17,408 bases of DNA from CAZGTQ01 sp964528575. GTDB lineage: Bacteria > Planctomycetota > UBA1135 > GCA-002686595. The position numbers and the translations under genes are program-made. The DNA lies in NCBI GenBank assembly GCA_964528575.1, contig CAZGTQ010000407.1, positions 1-17,408 on the forward strand, given 5' to 3'. This document shows, one piece after another, positions 16,728-17,408 of this stretch (the first letter of the stretch is position 1; the number at the start of each line of letters is the position of its first letter). The notes beneath the pieces are model-generated. The model ran no database searches. It saw nothing but the letters and a program-made list of their open reading frames with translations, and was not told the origin of the DNA.

Positions 16728-17408
16728 CTACCGCGCCAGGTCGCGCGCGCCGGCGCGCCACGCGACCCGGCCCGTCCGCGCGCGCACCGCGACGATCTCG
16801 CCAAAGCGGTCGGGGCTGTAGAGCGCGGCGAGCCCAGCCGCGTAGCCGCCTTCGATCGGGACGAGCGCGCAGATCCGCCGCGTGTCGTCGGCCATCTGCG
16901 TGAGCCCCAGGTCGTCGGTGCGCACGATCGCACGCATGTCGGTGTCGAGCAGCACGACGATGCGCTGAAAGCCACGCAGCCCCGCCACGGCGACCAAGCC
17001 GTCCGGCTCGCCCGCGAGCTGGACCAGCGCCGTCACCTCGTCGAGCGGGAGCGGCGTCCCACGCGGGCGCCAGCCATCCGCGGCCGAGGCGGTGACGAGC
17101 ACCGGATCGCCGCCCTGGCTCGCAATCGCCGCGATCGTCGCGCCGCGCCGCGTGCGCACGAGGAGCACGCGCTCGCCGAGCGCCCTCAGCGCCTCCGGGG
17201 CATCGCTCGGCCAGACGAGCTCGACGAGCGATTCGCCCGTTCGGCCGGAGAAGCAGAACGCGGCTCCCGCATCGCCGTGCTCCGGCGCGCCGAGGACGTA
17301 GTCGGCTGCACCGTCGCCGTCGACGTCCACGCCGCCTGCGAGCGCGAAACCCGCGAACGCATGGCTGCGCAGCACGCGTGGCGCCTCGCCGAGCGAGCAC
17401 ACCCGCAC
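16728..17408 (-). CDS. FG-GAP/VCBS-like repeat protein, 5' end outside the window
   Basis: An open frame of 226 residues running off the right edge; the true N-terminus is probably beyond the window. GGVDVDGDGAADYVLGAPEH near the visible start is an FG-GAP/integrin-alpha-type blade with a DxDxDG calcium-binding loop, followed by AAFCFSGRTGESL. Later segments (VAVAGLRGFQRIVVLLDTD, GEIVAVRARTGRVAWRAGAR) look like further, more diverged beta-propeller blades of the kind that compare logged values. Such proteins are usually extracellular or cell-surface, but no signal peptide can be seen here. It converges with the lipoprotein gene with a 12-base gap and no visible terminator. Confidence 0.7.
   Translation of the reverse strand: MRVCSLGEAPRVLRSHAFAGFALAGGVDVDGDGAADYVLGAPEHGDAGAAFCFSGRTGESLVELVWPSDAPEALRALGERVLLVRTRRGATIAAIASQGGDPVLVTASAADGWRPRGTPLPLDEVTALVQLAGEPDGLVAVAGLRGFQRIVVLLDTDMRAIVRTDDLGLTQMADDTRRICALVPIEGGYAAGLAALYSPDRFGEIVAVRARTGRVAWRAGARDLAR

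Noticed and set aside
14219..16975. A 918-codon open frame on the minus strand across the plus-strand cassette
   Set aside because: It lies antisense to three genes with recognisable domains. It is composed mostly of Arg/Ala/Leu/Glu with no motifs, the usual result of GC-rich antisense frames.

Overview
This is a very GC-rich (about 70% by eye), gene-dense bacterial window with tight gene packing, frequent GTG and TTG starts and a strong G/C preference at third codon positions. I cannot identify the species. The FG-GAP-type protein at the right edge, the large hybrid histidine kinase and the overall composition would suit a high-GC Planctomycetota or Myxococcota lineage; this is an inference. 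No rRNA, tRNA, CRISPR array, transposase or phage gene was seen, and no gap between genes exceeds 300 bases.

Left block (positions 1-9241, all on the minus strand). Ten genes form what looks like one operon. In transcription order they are: thiolase, 3-hydroxyacyl-CoA dehydrogenase, acyl-CoA dehydrogenase, MeaB-type G-protein chaperone, coenzyme-B12 mutase catalytic subunit, B12-binding subunit, a small excisionase-type helix-turn-helix protein, a second acyl-CoA dehydrogenase, a metallo-beta-lactamase-fold hydrolase, and a BtuF-like substrate-binding protein cut by the window edge. Five junctions are 4-base stop/start overlaps; the other gaps are 5 to 24 bases. The mutase carries Phe87 and Gln205, where methylmalonyl-CoA mutase has Tyr89 and Arg207. 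That is the isobutyryl-CoA mutase signature, so I read the system as IcmA/IcmB/MeaB rather than methylmalonyl-CoA mutase. With the dehydrogenases and thiolase this gives a route from isobutyryl-CoA through butyryl-CoA to acetyl-CoA. Only the crotonase step is missing from the window. The BtuF-like gene at the end hints at a link to B12 supply.

Middle block (9242-13216). A 229-base divergent region holds a possible promoter for the operon and three tandem 11-bp repeats. It also precedes a small plus-strand gene for a four-cysteine protein. Next, on the minus strand, are a hybrid sensor histidine kinase with two receiver domains (the first degenerate) and a nitrilase-superfamily omega-amidase-like enzyme, which is transcribed ahead of the kinase.

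Right block (13366-16715, plus strand). Three tightly packed genes encode a polytopic membrane protein, a fusion of a methyltransferase-like domain with an aminoglycoside-phosphotransferase-like kinase domain, and a predicted lipoprotein whose whole mature domain resembles the C-terminal domain of ribosomal protein L7/L12. I do not recognise this set as a described system; it is the least explained part of the window. A partial minus-strand FG-GAP/VCBS-like protein closes the window.
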